The position numbers were made by a program, and so were the translations under genes. The notes beneath the pieces are model-generated. The model ran no database searches. It had not been told where the DNA came from and was given only the letters and a program-made list of their open reading frames with translations. From assembly GCA_023382655.1 (NCBI GenBank), contig JAHDWK010000007.1, positions 124,001 to 188,000 on the forward strand: a DNA stretch of 64,000 nucleotides, written 5' to 3'. Each line of letters opens with the position of its first letter. Within the stretch, counting starts at the first letter, position 1. This document shows positions 15,646 to 24,113 of this stretch, in pieces. The stretch is from Anaerolineae bacterium. Its GTDB lineage: Bacteria; Chloroflexota; Anaerolineae; Promineifilales; Promineifilaceae.

Positions 15646-18501
15646 ATGCTGCAAATACATCTTTTTGGTCATTTGCGATTGTTGGTAGATGGGCAGCCTT
15701 ACCGCTTTCATACGCTGCCCAAAACGCCGCTGCTGTTGGCTTACTTATTATTGCACCGGGACACGGCCGTGCCCCGCGACCACCTGGCCTACCTGCTGTG
15801 GGACGATGTGCCCGAAAGCGAAGCCCGCGCCAACCTGCGCCGCCACCTGCACGATCTACGCCGTGCCCTGCCCGCTGCCACTGATTGGGTATTTAGCGAC
15901 GCCAAGAGCGTCCAGTGGCAGCCCGCCGCCGCCATCTGGCTCGATGTGGCCGAATTTGAACGACTCAGTCAGGATACCGGACGGCTGGCCGAAGCCATCA
16001 CCCTCTACACCGGCGACCTGTTGCAAGAACTGTACGATGACTGGTTGATACCGCACCGGGAACGACTGCGCGGGTTATATTTCACGGCCGTGACCCGTCT
16101 CATGGAACGGGAACGCAGTCGTGGCGACCTGCCCCAGGCCATGATCTACGCCCGCCAGCTTTTGCACCACGACCCCCTGCGCGAAGATGTAGTGCGTGCC
16201 CTCATCCTCATGCGCCACGAAAGCGGCGACCGCGCCGGGGCTATGCAGCTTTACCAGCAGTTTGCCGCCCGGCTGGATGAAGAGCTAGGCGTCGCTCCCA
16301 TGCCCGAAACCACCGCCAGCTATGACGCCATCGCCCACCCCGCGATGTCCCCATCGCCCACCCCCACACCCCTTCACCATATCTCTTCACCACCTCCTCA
16401 TCACAACTTGCCCGCTCGTCTTACCAGCTTCGTGGGCCGCGAACAGGAGATGGGCCAGGTATGCCGCCTGATAAACAGCGCCACCCGCCTGCTCACCATT
16501 ACCGGGCCGGGTGGCAGCGGCAAGACCCGCCTGGCGCTGGAAGCGGCTCATTGGTTGTGGCAAAACCAGCCAGATGCTTTCCCACAGGGCGTCTATTTCG
16601 TGGGGCTGGCGGCAGTGACCAATCCCGATTTTGTGGTCACGGCCGTTGCCGAAACCATCGGCGTGCGGGAAACCCCCGGCCAACCGGGGCTGCCCGGCCT
16701 CATTAACCAGATGCGTCCCCAAAAGCTGCTGCTGGTATTGGATAATTTTGAACATTTGCTGCCGGCGGCAACGCTGGTGAGCGATTTGCTCACGGCCGTG
16801 CCCGGCCTGCGTCTGCTCGTCACCAGCCAGACCCCCCTACACCTCTATGGTGAACAGGAATACCCGCTCGCCCCGCTGCCTTTACCCGACCTGGAGCAAT
16901 TGCCACCGCCGGAAACGCTGCGGCAATATGCCGCCATCGCCCTGTTTGTGGAGCGATTGCAGGCGGCACGGTTGGGGTTCGAACTGACGGCCGAAAACAG
17001 CCAAACTGTCGCCGAAATCTGTCATTACCTGGATGGCATTCCGCTGGCGTTGGAATTAGCCGCCGCGCGGGGCAAGCTGTTTACACCGGCGGCGATTTTG
17101 GCCCAATTATCTCATCGGTTGCGTTTTCTCAGCAGTCAGGCGCGCAATTTGCCCGCCCGCCACCAGACCTTACGCGCCGCCATTGATTGGAGCTATAACC
17201 TGTTAGAGCCGGTAGAGCAGGAGTTGTTTGCCCGCCTGTCCCTGTTTGCCACTTCCTTTACCGCAGAAGCTGCCGCCGCCGTATGCGCCGATTTGTTAAA
17301 AGAGCCAACGGCCGTGCCGGAGAGCCTCTACTCTCTGGTGGATAAAAGCATCCTGCGGGCGCTGCCCGATGATGACAGTGGCGGACAGCGATTCCGTATG
17401 TTGCAAACGCTGCGCGAATATGGCCTGGAAAAGCTGAGACAGAATCCCACCGCTGCCGAAATCCATCATGGATACGCCGTTTATTGTACGGCGTTGGCGC
17501 AACAAACCGAAGCGGAATTGCGCTATGGCGACCAGGCAGCCGCCCTACGTCGGCTGCGCCGCGAAGACGCCAATATGATGGCCGCCTTAGAATGGCTGAG
17601 GTCCCATCTAGATGATCCGGAGTACGGCCGTCTGGCGGCCCTTCTGGTTTCCGCCCAAGAGCGGTTTTGGTCGTTACAGGGGCGCTTTAGTGAGGCGGGG
17701 CTGTGGCTTGATCGTGTCCTGCCCCTGGCTTCCCTGCTGCCGCCTGAGGAGCAAATCAAGCTACATAACCAGGCCGGTGTCATCGCCCAACAACAAGGTG
17801 ATTACGCCACCGCATCCACCCATCATGCCACCGCCCTGACGTTGGCCCGGCATTTGGAAGAACCCCTACCGGTGGCCCACACCCTACATTACCTCGGTTT
17901 TGCCGCCGGTCGCCAGGGTAACTATGAAGAAGCCCGTCTGCTGTTAGAAGAAAGCCTGGCTACCTCCCGCCAGTCTCCCGAAGATAATGTCGCCTCCATT
18001 ACCACCCTACTGAACAATCTATCTATTGTTTATCGGCGGATGGGCGACCTGGAAAAGGCTATTGCTGTGTTGACCGAGGCGCTGGCCTTGAAACGGCAGC
18101 GGAACGATCAGATCGGTTTACCGGCTGTGTTAGGTAACCTGGGCCAATTGTTGGCCGACCAGGGTGATTTGGATCAGGCTGAAGCCTATGTTCGGGAAGG
18201 GCTGCTCATCCGCATTGACCTGCAAGATCAACCCGGTTTATTTATCTCCGTTGAGCAGATGGCTGGTCTACTATGGCAGCGCGGATATACCACCACGGCC
18301 GTGACCTTGTTAGCCGCCATAACCCGGCAGCGACAGGAGATAAACCAACCGTTAACAGCCCATGTACAGCAGGAACGGGAAGAAGCACTGGCCCAAATGC
18401 AAGCTGAATTGGGTGAAGCCACGTTCAGGGCCGCCTGGGCAACCGGGGAGCAGATGTCATTGGACACGGCCGTGCAAACCACCCTCGTAGCCACTGTCTA
18501 A
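15646..18501 (+). CDS. BTAD / STAND NTPase / TPR transcriptional regulator (SARP-AfsR-like)
   Basis: A 951-residue signal-integrating regulator. Residues about 1-90 form a winged-helix-like segment (MLQIHLFGHLRLLVDGQ opening, RANLRRHLHDLRRALP). Residues about 95-220 are the bacterial transcriptional activator domain (GDLLQELYDDWLIPHRERLR). After a Pro/Ser/His linker comes an NB-ARC-type NTPase with Walker A GPGGSGKT (about 287-294), Walker B LLLVLDNFEHL (about 360) and the LALELAAARG sensor region. The C-terminal third holds tetratricopeptide repeats with N-Y-x-x-A and G-D-L-x-x-A pairs. Such proteins act as ATP-driven switches, and their targets are often distant genes. It appears to be leaderless. 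Confidence 0.9.
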   Translation: MLQIHLFGHLRLLVDGQPYRFHTLPKTPLLLAYLLLHRDTAVPRDHLAYLLWDDVPESEARANLRRHLHDLRRALPAATDWVFSDAKSVQWQPAAAIWLDVAEFERLSQDTGRLAEAITLYTGDLLQELYDDWLIPHRERLRGLYFTAVTRLMERERSRGDLPQAMIYARQLLHHDPLREDVVRALILMRHESGDRAGAMQLYQQFAARLDEELGVAPMPETTASYDAIAHPAMSPSPTPTPLHHISSPPPHHNLPARLTSFVGREQEMGQVCRLINSATRLLTITGPGGSGKTRLALEAAHWLWQNQPDAFPQGVYFVGLAAVTNPDFVVTAVAETIGVRETPGQPGLPGLINQMRPQKLLLVLDNFEHLLPAATLVSDLLTAVPGLRLLVTSQTPLHLYGEQEYPLAPLPLPDLEQLPPPETLRQYAAIALFVERLQAARLGFELTAENSQTVAEICHYLDGIPLALELAAARGKLFTPAAILAQLSHRLRFLSSQARNLPARHQTLRAAIDWSYNLLEPVEQELFARLSLFATSFTAEAAAAVCADLLKEPTAVPESLYSLVDKSILRALPDDDSGGQRFRMLQTLREYGLEKLRQNPTAAEIHHGYAVYCTALAQQTEAELRYGDQAAALRRLRREDANMMAALEWLRSHLDDPEYGRLAALLVSAQERFWSLQGRFSEAGLWLDRVLPLASLLPPEEQIKLHNQAGVIAQQQGDYATASTHHATALTLARHLEEPLPVAHTLHYLGFAAGRQGNYEEARLLLEESLATSRQSPEDNVASITTLLNNLSIVYRRMGDLEKAIAVLTEALALKRQRNDQIGLPAVLGNLGQLLADQGDLDQAEAYVREGLLIRIDLQDQPGLFISVEQMAGLLWQRGYTTTAVTLLAAITRQRQEINQPLTAHVQQEREEALAQMQAELGEATFRAAWATGEQMSLDTAVQTTLVATV

Positions 18502-18529
18502 TTTCATACCGATAACCCTCCCCACTTTC

Positions 18530-18570
18530 TTGACGTTTTACCCCCCTCGTTGTACAGTAACCCTGTACAA
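18530..18570 (+). promoter_or_regulatory. Promoter and palindromic operator of the toxin-antitoxin operon
   Basis: TTGACG (18530-18535) and TACAGT (18553-18558) are 17 bp apart. TTGTACAG (18550-18557) and CTGTACAA (18563-18570) form a perfect palindrome over the -10 region. This is the expected place for antitoxin autorepression. A GCGAGGTG ribosome site follows. Confidence 0.75.
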
Positions 18571-18587
18571 TTTACGCGAGGTGCAAG

Positions 18588-18878
18588 ATGACTATTCAAG
18601 TTACTTATTCACAAGCACGTGAAAATCTGGCCCAACTTTGGGATGAAGTCGTTGAAAATCAGGAAACAATTATTATCACCCGACGTGGTTCAAAAGATGT
18701 TGCTCTGGTATCAGCAGCAGAGTTAGCCAGTTTGGAAGAGACCGCGTACTTATTGCGCTCACCCAAGAATGCCGAACGGCTATTAACAGCATTGTCCCGC
18801 TCAAGAGCAGAAGAGGGGATTCCTCAAACTTTGGAAGAGCTTCAAGTTGAGGTGGGTCTTGGCGACAAAACGGAGTAA
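18588..18878 (+). CDS. YefM/Phd-family antitoxin
   Basis: A 96-residue DNA-binding antitoxin. The N-terminal half has the YefM/Phd pattern (VTYSQARENLAQLWDEVVE, then ETIIITRRGSKDVALVSAAE), which binds the operator. The C-terminal tail is the toxin-neutralising part. It overlaps the YoeB frame, as in typical operons. The palindrome at 18550 is its likely operator. Confidence 0.92.
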   Translation: MTIQVTYSQARENLAQLWDEVVENQETIIITRRGSKDVALVSAAELASLEETAYLLRSPKNAERLLTALSRSRAEEGIPQTLEELQVEVGLGDKTE

Positions 18879-19155
18879 TGGGGGATCAACTCGTCAGGCG
18901 CGAGATGCCGTTTTCTTCCCGGAATTTCGAGAAGATTTGCAATATTGGGTGAAGACAGATCGCAAAATAGCCTTGCGTGCATTTGAGTTGGTCGAGGCCA
19001 TTATGCGCGAGCCATTTACCGGGATTGGCAAACCAGAGCCACTCAAGCATGTTCTTTCGGGAGCATGGTCAAGGCGGTTGACACGTGAACACCGCATTGT
19101 CTATGTTGTGAAAGAAGACCGAATCGAGTTCCTGCAGGCACGATACCACTATTAG
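18847..19155 (+). CDS. YoeB/Txe-family mRNA interferase toxin (start uncertain)
   Basis: A ribosome-dependent mRNA endonuclease. The body from DAVFFPEFREDLQYWVKTDR to the C-terminal LQARYHY matches YoeB throughout, including GIGKPEPLKH, WSRRLTREHRIVY and the terminal H-Y. The frame has no ATG; TTG at 18847 or 18859 are the only starts. An ATG at 18878, overlapping the antitoxin stop exactly where a toxin should begin, is out of frame by one base. One more G in the run at 18880-18884 would give MGGSTRQARDAVFF in frame. Either the start is a weak TTG or the G run has lost a base. Confidence 0.8.
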   Translation: MRWVLATKRSNGGSTRQARDAVFFPEFREDLQYWVKTDRKIALRAFELVEAIMREPFTGIGKPEPLKHVLSGAWSRRLTREHRIVYVVKEDRIEFLQARYHY

Positions 19156-19185
19156 CCAGTTGCCGTCAAAACAGAGAATCTCCGC

Positions 19186-19191
19186 TATACT
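19186..19191 (+). promoter_or_regulatory. -10 box in front of selD
   Basis: TATACT is followed by 8 nt and the selD ATG at 19200, consistent with a leaderless or nearly leaderless message. A weak TTGCCG lies 20 bp upstream. Confidence 0.4.
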
Positions 19192-19199
19192 CCCCGGCC

Positions 19200-20246
19200 A
19201 TGACAGGTAAAGAAATTCGGCTGACCGCTTACGCCGCCTGCGCGGGTTGAGCGGCTAAATTGGGGCCAGGGGACCTGGCCCAGGTTTTGGAACCACTGCG
19301 GGACATCTTCAAACCCGAAGATCACCCGGATTTGTTGGTGGGACTGGATCGGGCGGATGACGCGGCCGTGTATCGGCTAAACGAGCATCAGGCCATCGTC
19401 ACCACCACCGACTTCTTTCCCCCAGTGGTGGATGACCCCTACGATTTTGGGGCGATTGCGGCTGCCAATGCCCTGTCCGACATTTACGCTATGGGCGGCG
19501 AGGTGCTGTTTGCCATCAACCTGGTGGCGTTTCCCGACGACCTGGACAAGACGATCTTGCGCGAGATTTTGCGCGGCGGCGCGGAAAAGGTAGCCGAGGC
19601 TGGCGGTGTGATTGCCGGGGGGCACAGCGTCACCGACAAAGAGCCAAAGTATGGCCTGGCCGTCACCGGATTAGTAGACCCGGCGCGGGTGAAGACCAAA
19701 GGTGGGGCACAGCCAGGTGATGTGCTGCTGCTGACCAAACCACTGGGTACAGGGGTAGTAACAACGGCATTGAAACAAGGTATTGCCAGGGCGGAGGATG
19801 TGGCCACGGCCGTGACCAGCATGAAAACGCTCAACAAACAGGCCGCCCATGCTGCCCAACAAGCCCAGGCCCACGCCATGACCGACATCACCGGCTTTGG
19901 CTTGGTGGGCCACGCCCACGAAATGGCCCATCTGGGCCAGGTGGGGTTCCGCTTTTTTCTGGACAGCCTGCCCTGGCTGCCCGGCGCCATTGAGTACGGC
20001 GAAGCGGGCACATTCCCCGGCGGCATGGCCCGCAATCTCGATTATTTTGGGCAATGGATAACGTTTGCCGACGACATACCACTGCTCATGCAAGATATGT
20101 TATGGACACCGGAAACATCGGGCGGGCTACTAACGGCCGTACCCCCCACCCACGTAGACACCTTCAAGCAACTGTGTAACACGGCCGTTATCATCGGCGA
20201 AGTCACCACTGGCAGCGGCGAAATTTTGGTAATCCGTAATCCGTGA
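19200..20246 (+). CDS. selD: Selenide, water dikinase, a selenoprotein with in-frame UGA
   Basis: Makes selenophosphate from selenide and ATP for selenocysteine and selenouridine synthesis. The frame that begins at 19260 lacks the catalytic N-terminus, but reading upstream through the TGA at 19248-19250 to the ATG at 19200 restores it: TAYAACAGUAAKLGPGDL, with Sec at residue 17 and Cys at 14. K20 follows, as in the family's active-site motif. Full length is 348 residues. The remaining family signatures are intact: DDAAVY, TTDFFPPVVDDPYDFG, ANALSDIYAMGG, GGHSV and TDITGFGLVGHA. A strong hairpin sits right after the UGA. The stop codon lies in a repeat. Confidence 0.93.
19263..19281 (+). promoter_or_regulatory. 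SECIS-like hairpin downstream of the selD UGA
   Basis: GGGCCAGG (19263-19270) and CCTGGCCC (19274-19281) make a perfect 8-bp stem with a GGA loop. It begins 12 nt after the UGA and its loop is about 21 nt from it. Bacterial SECIS elements are stem-loops within the coding region at about this distance and are bound by SelB. Loop sequence varies by species, so the assignment rests on position and context. Confidence 0.7.
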
Positions 20247-20284
20247 CTCCTTATCGGCTCACGGATTACGGCTCACGGATTACG
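20235..20284. repeat. CGTAATCCGTGA hairpin repeat
   Basis: CGTAATCCGTGA (20235-20246) is followed by two exact complements, TCACGGATTACG at 20259-20270 and 20273-20284. The TGA in the first arm is the selD stop codon, and the last arm ends 4 nt before the peptidase ATG. The arms are identical to those at 7642. Confidence 0.88.
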
Positions 20285-20288
20285 AACT

Positions 20289-21392
20289 ATGAAAGACACC
20301 TACCACCAAAGACTCACGGCCGTGCGCCAAAAATTTGAACAGTGGCAGATAGACGCCCTCCTCATCACCAGCCCCGCCAACCGGCGTTGGCTGAGCGGCT
20401 TCACCGGCTCCAACGCCATGCTGCTGCTCACCCCGCATCAGGCGCTCCTCGCCACTGATTCCCGCTATTACGAACGCGCCCAAATGGAAGCGCCGCTCTT
20501 TACCCTGGTCAAACACGAACGCACCCGCCAACATGACCGCCACTTTTTCCAGGCCGTGTCTGCTCGGCCCGCTTCCGCCCGGCGCATCGGCATTGAACAA
20601 AAGCACGTCACCCTGGAGCAGGCTGCCCGCTGGCGCAGTCTGCGCCTGGGTATTCGCTGGCAACCGCTGGCCGAAACCATCGAACCACTGCGCGCCATCA
20701 AAACGGCCGCCGAGATCGCCTTGATGCAACGCGCCGCCGCCATCACCGACCAGGCGATGGCCCAATTCCCCCGCCTGGCCCGCCCTGGCCTGACGGAAAA
20801 ACAACTGGCCTGGGAACTGGAAAAAGTAATGATGGCTGCTGGTGCAGACGGCATGGCCTTTGCCACTTCGGTGGCATCTGGGCCAAACAGCGCCCTGCCC
20901 CACCACACGACTGGCACACGGCCGTTGCAAAGCGGCGACCTCATCATCGTGGACATGGGTGCGCGGCTGGACGGCTACCACAGCGATATGACCCGCACCT
21001 TTTACCTGGGCGGCGACCCACCGCCCCGCTTTTGGGAACTATACCGGCTGGTACAGCAGGCACAGCAAACGGTGCTGCAAAACGCCCGCCCTGGTATGAC
21101 CCTCTTGGAAGTGGACGCCCTGGCACGCGACCTCATTCACGGGGCCGGGCACAAAGAACATTTTGGGCACGGCTTGGGGCATGGTGTGGGGCTGGATATT
21201 CATGAAGACCCTTTTCTCTCGCCGCGTGCGCCGGAGAAGGCGACGCTGGCAGTGGGTATGAATGTCACCATTGAACCCGGCATTTACATCCCCGGTTGGG
21301 GCGGCATTCGTCTGGAAGATTTTGCCTGGCTGACGGCGGATGGCTGGCAACTTCTGAGCCACACACCACAAGAGCCGGTCATTCCCCTATAA
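20289..21392 (+). CDS. M24-family Xaa-Pro aminopeptidase/dipeptidase
   Basis: A 367-residue cytoplasmic metallopeptidase that removes residues next to proline. An N-terminal creatinase-like domain (residues 1-125, ITSPANRRWLSGFTGSNAML) precedes the pita-bread catalytic domain. The five metal ligands are in place: Asp in IIVDMGARLDGY and in HSDMTRTF, His in HFGHGLGHGVGLDIHEDP, Glu in TIEPGIYIPG, and the last Glu in IRLEDFAWL. The length matches PepQ/YpdF-type enzymes. The gene follows selD with a hairpin repeat filling the gap, and the functional link is unclear. Confidence 0.93.
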   Translation: MKDTYHQRLTAVRQKFEQWQIDALLITSPANRRWLSGFTGSNAMLLLTPHQALLATDSRYYERAQMEAPLFTLVKHERTRQHDRHFFQAVSARPASARRIGIEQKHVTLEQAARWRSLRLGIRWQPLAETIEPLRAIKTAAEIALMQRAAAITDQAMAQFPRLARPGLTEKQLAWELEKVMMAAGADGMAFATSVASGPNSALPHHTTGTRPLQSGDLIIVDMGARLDGYHSDMTRTFYLGGDPPPRFWELYRLVQQAQQTVLQNARPGMTLLEVDALARDLIHGAGHKEHFGHGLGHGVGLDIHEDPFLSPRAPEKATLAVGMNVTIEPGIYIPGWGGIRLEDFAWLTADGWQLLSHTPQEPVIPL

Positions 21393-21578
21393 ATCTCCGC
21401 TGCGGTGGCTACCTCCATAATTCAACCAAAATTCAACCTTACTCTGGATAAAGAGTGTTTACAATAGGCGCACCTCGAAAGTGGTATGCAAGACGGCCGT
21501 ACACTTGACGCTCATCGGGTGGGTCTATTATGTGCCATTTTCCACAATACCTGATTCAACAACGGCAAGGAGAACATC

Positions 21579-24113
21579 ATGACCTCAACCAAAAGAATTG
21601 GTTTACTGTTAGCAAGTGTATTGGTAGTTGTTCTGGCAATGAACGGCGTCGTCTGGGCGCGAGAAAACGATGATGCCGTACAAGCATTAAGCAGCCAGGT
21701 AAGTCCACTCGCCCTTGCCCTGACCTATCTGGAAGAAAATAAAACTGCCCTAGGGCTGACAGACGCCGACTTAGATGGTCTTATTGTGCAATGGCAGTAT
21801 ACCAGCCAGCATAATGGTGTCACGCACATATTCTTGCGCCAGACTCATGCCGGGATTGAAGTGTGGAATGGGAACATACAAATCAACATTGCCCGTGACG
21901 GCCGTATCATCAACCTGCACAACCAGTTTGTTTCCGACCTGGCTGGCAACGTCAATGAGATCACGCCCCGTTTGACCGCCATTGAGGCGGTGACGGCCGC
22001 TGCCGGACATCTGCGCCTGACTATTACAGAACCACTCGAAATCCAGGAATTGCCGGGGGGCACGGAACAGGCCGTGATAGTAAGTACAGGCGGGATTTCT
22101 TACCGGCCCATTCCGGTCAAATTGATGTACCAACCCGGCGAAAAGGGGCAGGTGCGCCTGGCCTGGGACATGGAGATTGAGGAACTGGGCAGCATCCATT
22201 GGTGGACGATGCGCGTAGATGGCGAAACCGGGGTGGTATTATCACAGCATGACCGGGTCGCGGAAGATAGCTACCGGGTATACCCAATTCCGGTGGAAAG
22301 TCCTTATTTTTCTGTACCACCAGCGCCAGCCGACGGCCGTACCCTGGTATTGAACCCCGCCACCGCCAATGGTTCACCCTTTGGCTGGCATGATACAAAC
22401 GGGATTATTGGGGCGGACTTTACCACCACCCAGGGCAACAATGCCCATGCTTACACTGACACCGACGCCAACAATATACCTGACATCGGTTCCAGTCCCG
22501 ATGGTGGCCCAACACTGGTGTTTGATTTTCCCATTGACCTGACACAACAACCCAACAACTACCAGCCAGCCGCCGTCAGCAATCTTTTCTATTGGAGCAA
22601 TGTGATTCACGATGTTTTTTATGAATATGGCTTCACCGAGTCGGCGGGTAACTTCCAGGAAAACAACTATGGCAATGGCGGGTTAGCCAGCGATTACGTC
22701 CAGGCCGAAGCCCAAGATGGCAGCGGTACTTGCAACGCCAACTTTGGCACACCGGGCGATGGCGGCAATCCCCGGATGCAAATGTATATCTGCGAGAATG
22801 GAGGTGGCGCGCCAGCCCATGATGGTGACCTGGACAATCTGGTCATCACCCATGAATACGGTCACGGTATATCGAACCGCCTGGCAGACCCCGCCAGTGC
22901 CAGTTGTTTGTTCAACGCTGAACAAATGGGGGAGGGCTGGAGCGACTTCTGGGGCATCTGGATGACTATGGAACCTGGTGATACCGGGCTGGACCCGCGG
23001 GCTGTGGGTACCTATCTGTTTGAACAAGGCCCTGGTGGAGCGGGCATTCGCCCGGCACGGTACAGTACCAATTTTGCCGTCAACAATTTTACCTATGGCG
23101 ATTTGCCCGGACTGGCCATTCCACATGGCGTCGGTTTTCTGTGGGCGACAATGCTGTGGGATATGAACTGGGCCTTGATTGATGAGTATGGTTACAACCC
23201 CAATATCTATGACGCCTGGAATACGGGTGGCAATAATCTAGCTAACCAACTGGTGATAGATGGCCTAACTTTGCAACCGTGCGGCCCTGGTTTTGTGGAC
23301 GGCCGTGACGCCATCCTGGCGGCAGATGTAGCTTTAACCGGTGGCGTCAATCAATGCACCATCTGGCAAGCTTTTGCCAATCGTGGGCTGGGTTTCAGCG
23401 CCAGCCAGGGCAGCAGCAGCAGCACAAGCGATGGCGCCGAAGCGTTTGATCTGCCGCCAGCCTGCCTTACCCTGAATATCCCTGTTCCTTCCATTGATAT
23501 TTGCCAGGGAGACACGGCCGTATACAACATCGGCATTGGCGTTGCCTACACCCCACCCGTCAGCATGAGCGCAACCGGTAATCCGGCCCCTTCAACGGCC
23601 GTTTTTACGCCCAATCCGGTACCAACCGCCCCAGGTACGACCGATTTAGCCATTGGCAACACGGGGGCGGTCGCTGCGGGTAGCTATACCATCAATGTCG
23701 TCGCCGATGATGGGTCCGTAACCGATAACTCTGATGTTGACCTGAACGTCTTTGCGGCTACTCCGGGAGCGCCCACCTTGCTTTCGCCGGCCACTGGCAC
23801 TACAGGCGTCAGCACCTTGCCAATCCTCAGTTGGAATGCGATAGCCGACGCGATAAGCTATGAGGTAGAGATAGCCACAGACGTTGGTTTTCAAACATCG
23901 TCTATTCCGCTGCGGAACCAACCACAAATCACACCGTTGGCACTGCCCTCAATCCCACCACCCTTTACTTTTGGCGGGTGCGGGCACAAAATCCCTGCGG
24001 CTTTGGTGCCTTTGCCTTCCCCTTCAGCTTCATTACCGGCAATCTGTCCGTGTTGTTGGTGGACGACGATGATAATGCCCCCAACGTGCAGGCAACCTAC
24101 ACCAGCGCCCTGA
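21579..24113 (+). CDS. M36 fungalysin-like secreted metalloprotease, 5' part of a frameshifted gene
   Basis: A zinc endopeptidase exported by the signal peptide at residues 1-29 (LLLASVLVVVLAMNGVVWA). An FTP-type inhibitory propeptide follows (about 35-190, THIFLRQTHAGIEVWNG). The M36 catalytic domain has HEYGH at 425-429, with the third zinc ligand in MGEGWSDFWG. C-terminal immunoglobulin-like and FN3-like segments follow (to about 770). The FN3 segment YEVEIATDVGFQ is cut at about 23893. The correct continuation (NIVYSAAEPTTNHTVG) is in another frame, and the last 70 residues of this frame are a shifted artefact. A GGCAAGGAG ribosome site precedes the ATG. With the 3' part, the gene would encode about 1331 residues. 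Confidence 0.85.
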   Translation: MTSTKRIGLLLASVLVVVLAMNGVVWARENDDAVQALSSQVSPLALALTYLEENKTALGLTDADLDGLIVQWQYTSQHNGVTHIFLRQTHAGIEVWNGNIQINIARDGRIINLHNQFVSDLAGNVNEITPRLTAIEAVTAAAGHLRLTITEPLEIQELPGGTEQAVIVSTGGISYRPIPVKLMYQPGEKGQVRLAWDMEIEELGSIHWWTMRVDGETGVVLSQHDRVAEDSYRVYPIPVESPYFSVPPAPADGRTLVLNPATANGSPFGWHDTNGIIGADFTTTQGNNAHAYTDTDANNIPDIGSSPDGGPTLVFDFPIDLTQQPNNYQPAAVSNLFYWSNVIHDVFYEYGFTESAGNFQENNYGNGGLASDYVQAEAQDGSGTCNANFGTPGDGGNPRMQMYICENGGGAPAHDGDLDNLVITHEYGHGISNRLADPASASCLFNAEQMGEGWSDFWGIWMTMEPGDTGLDPRAVGTYLFEQGPGGAGIRPARYSTNFAVNNFTYGDLPGLAIPHGVGFLWATMLWDMNWALIDEYGYNPNIYDAWNTGGNNLANQLVIDGLTLQPCGPGFVDGRDAILAADVALTGGVNQCTIWQAFANRGLGFSASQGSSSSTSDGAEAFDLPPACLTLNIPVPSIDICQGDTAVYNIGIGVAYTPPVSMSATGNPAPSTAVFTPNPVPTAPGTTDLAIGNTGAVAAGSYTINVVADDGSVTDNSDVDLNVFAATPGAPTLLSPATGTTGVSTLPILSWNAIADAISYEVEIATDVGFQTSSIPLRNQPQITPLALPSIPPPFTFGGCGHKIPAALVPLPSPSASLPAICPCCWWTTMIMPPTCRQPTPAP
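23893..23895 (+). other. One-base frameshift site in the M36 protease gene
   Basis: The junction reads GGTTTTCAAACATC. One extra A in the AAA run would give GFQNIVYS and join the two frames without a break in homology. It is a homopolymer and so also a likely sequencing or assembly slip. Confidence 0.75.

Noticed and set aside
18878-18955. ATG-started frame at the antitoxin stop as the real toxin
   Set aside because: It ends after about 25 codons and shows no YoeB similarity; only the other frame does.
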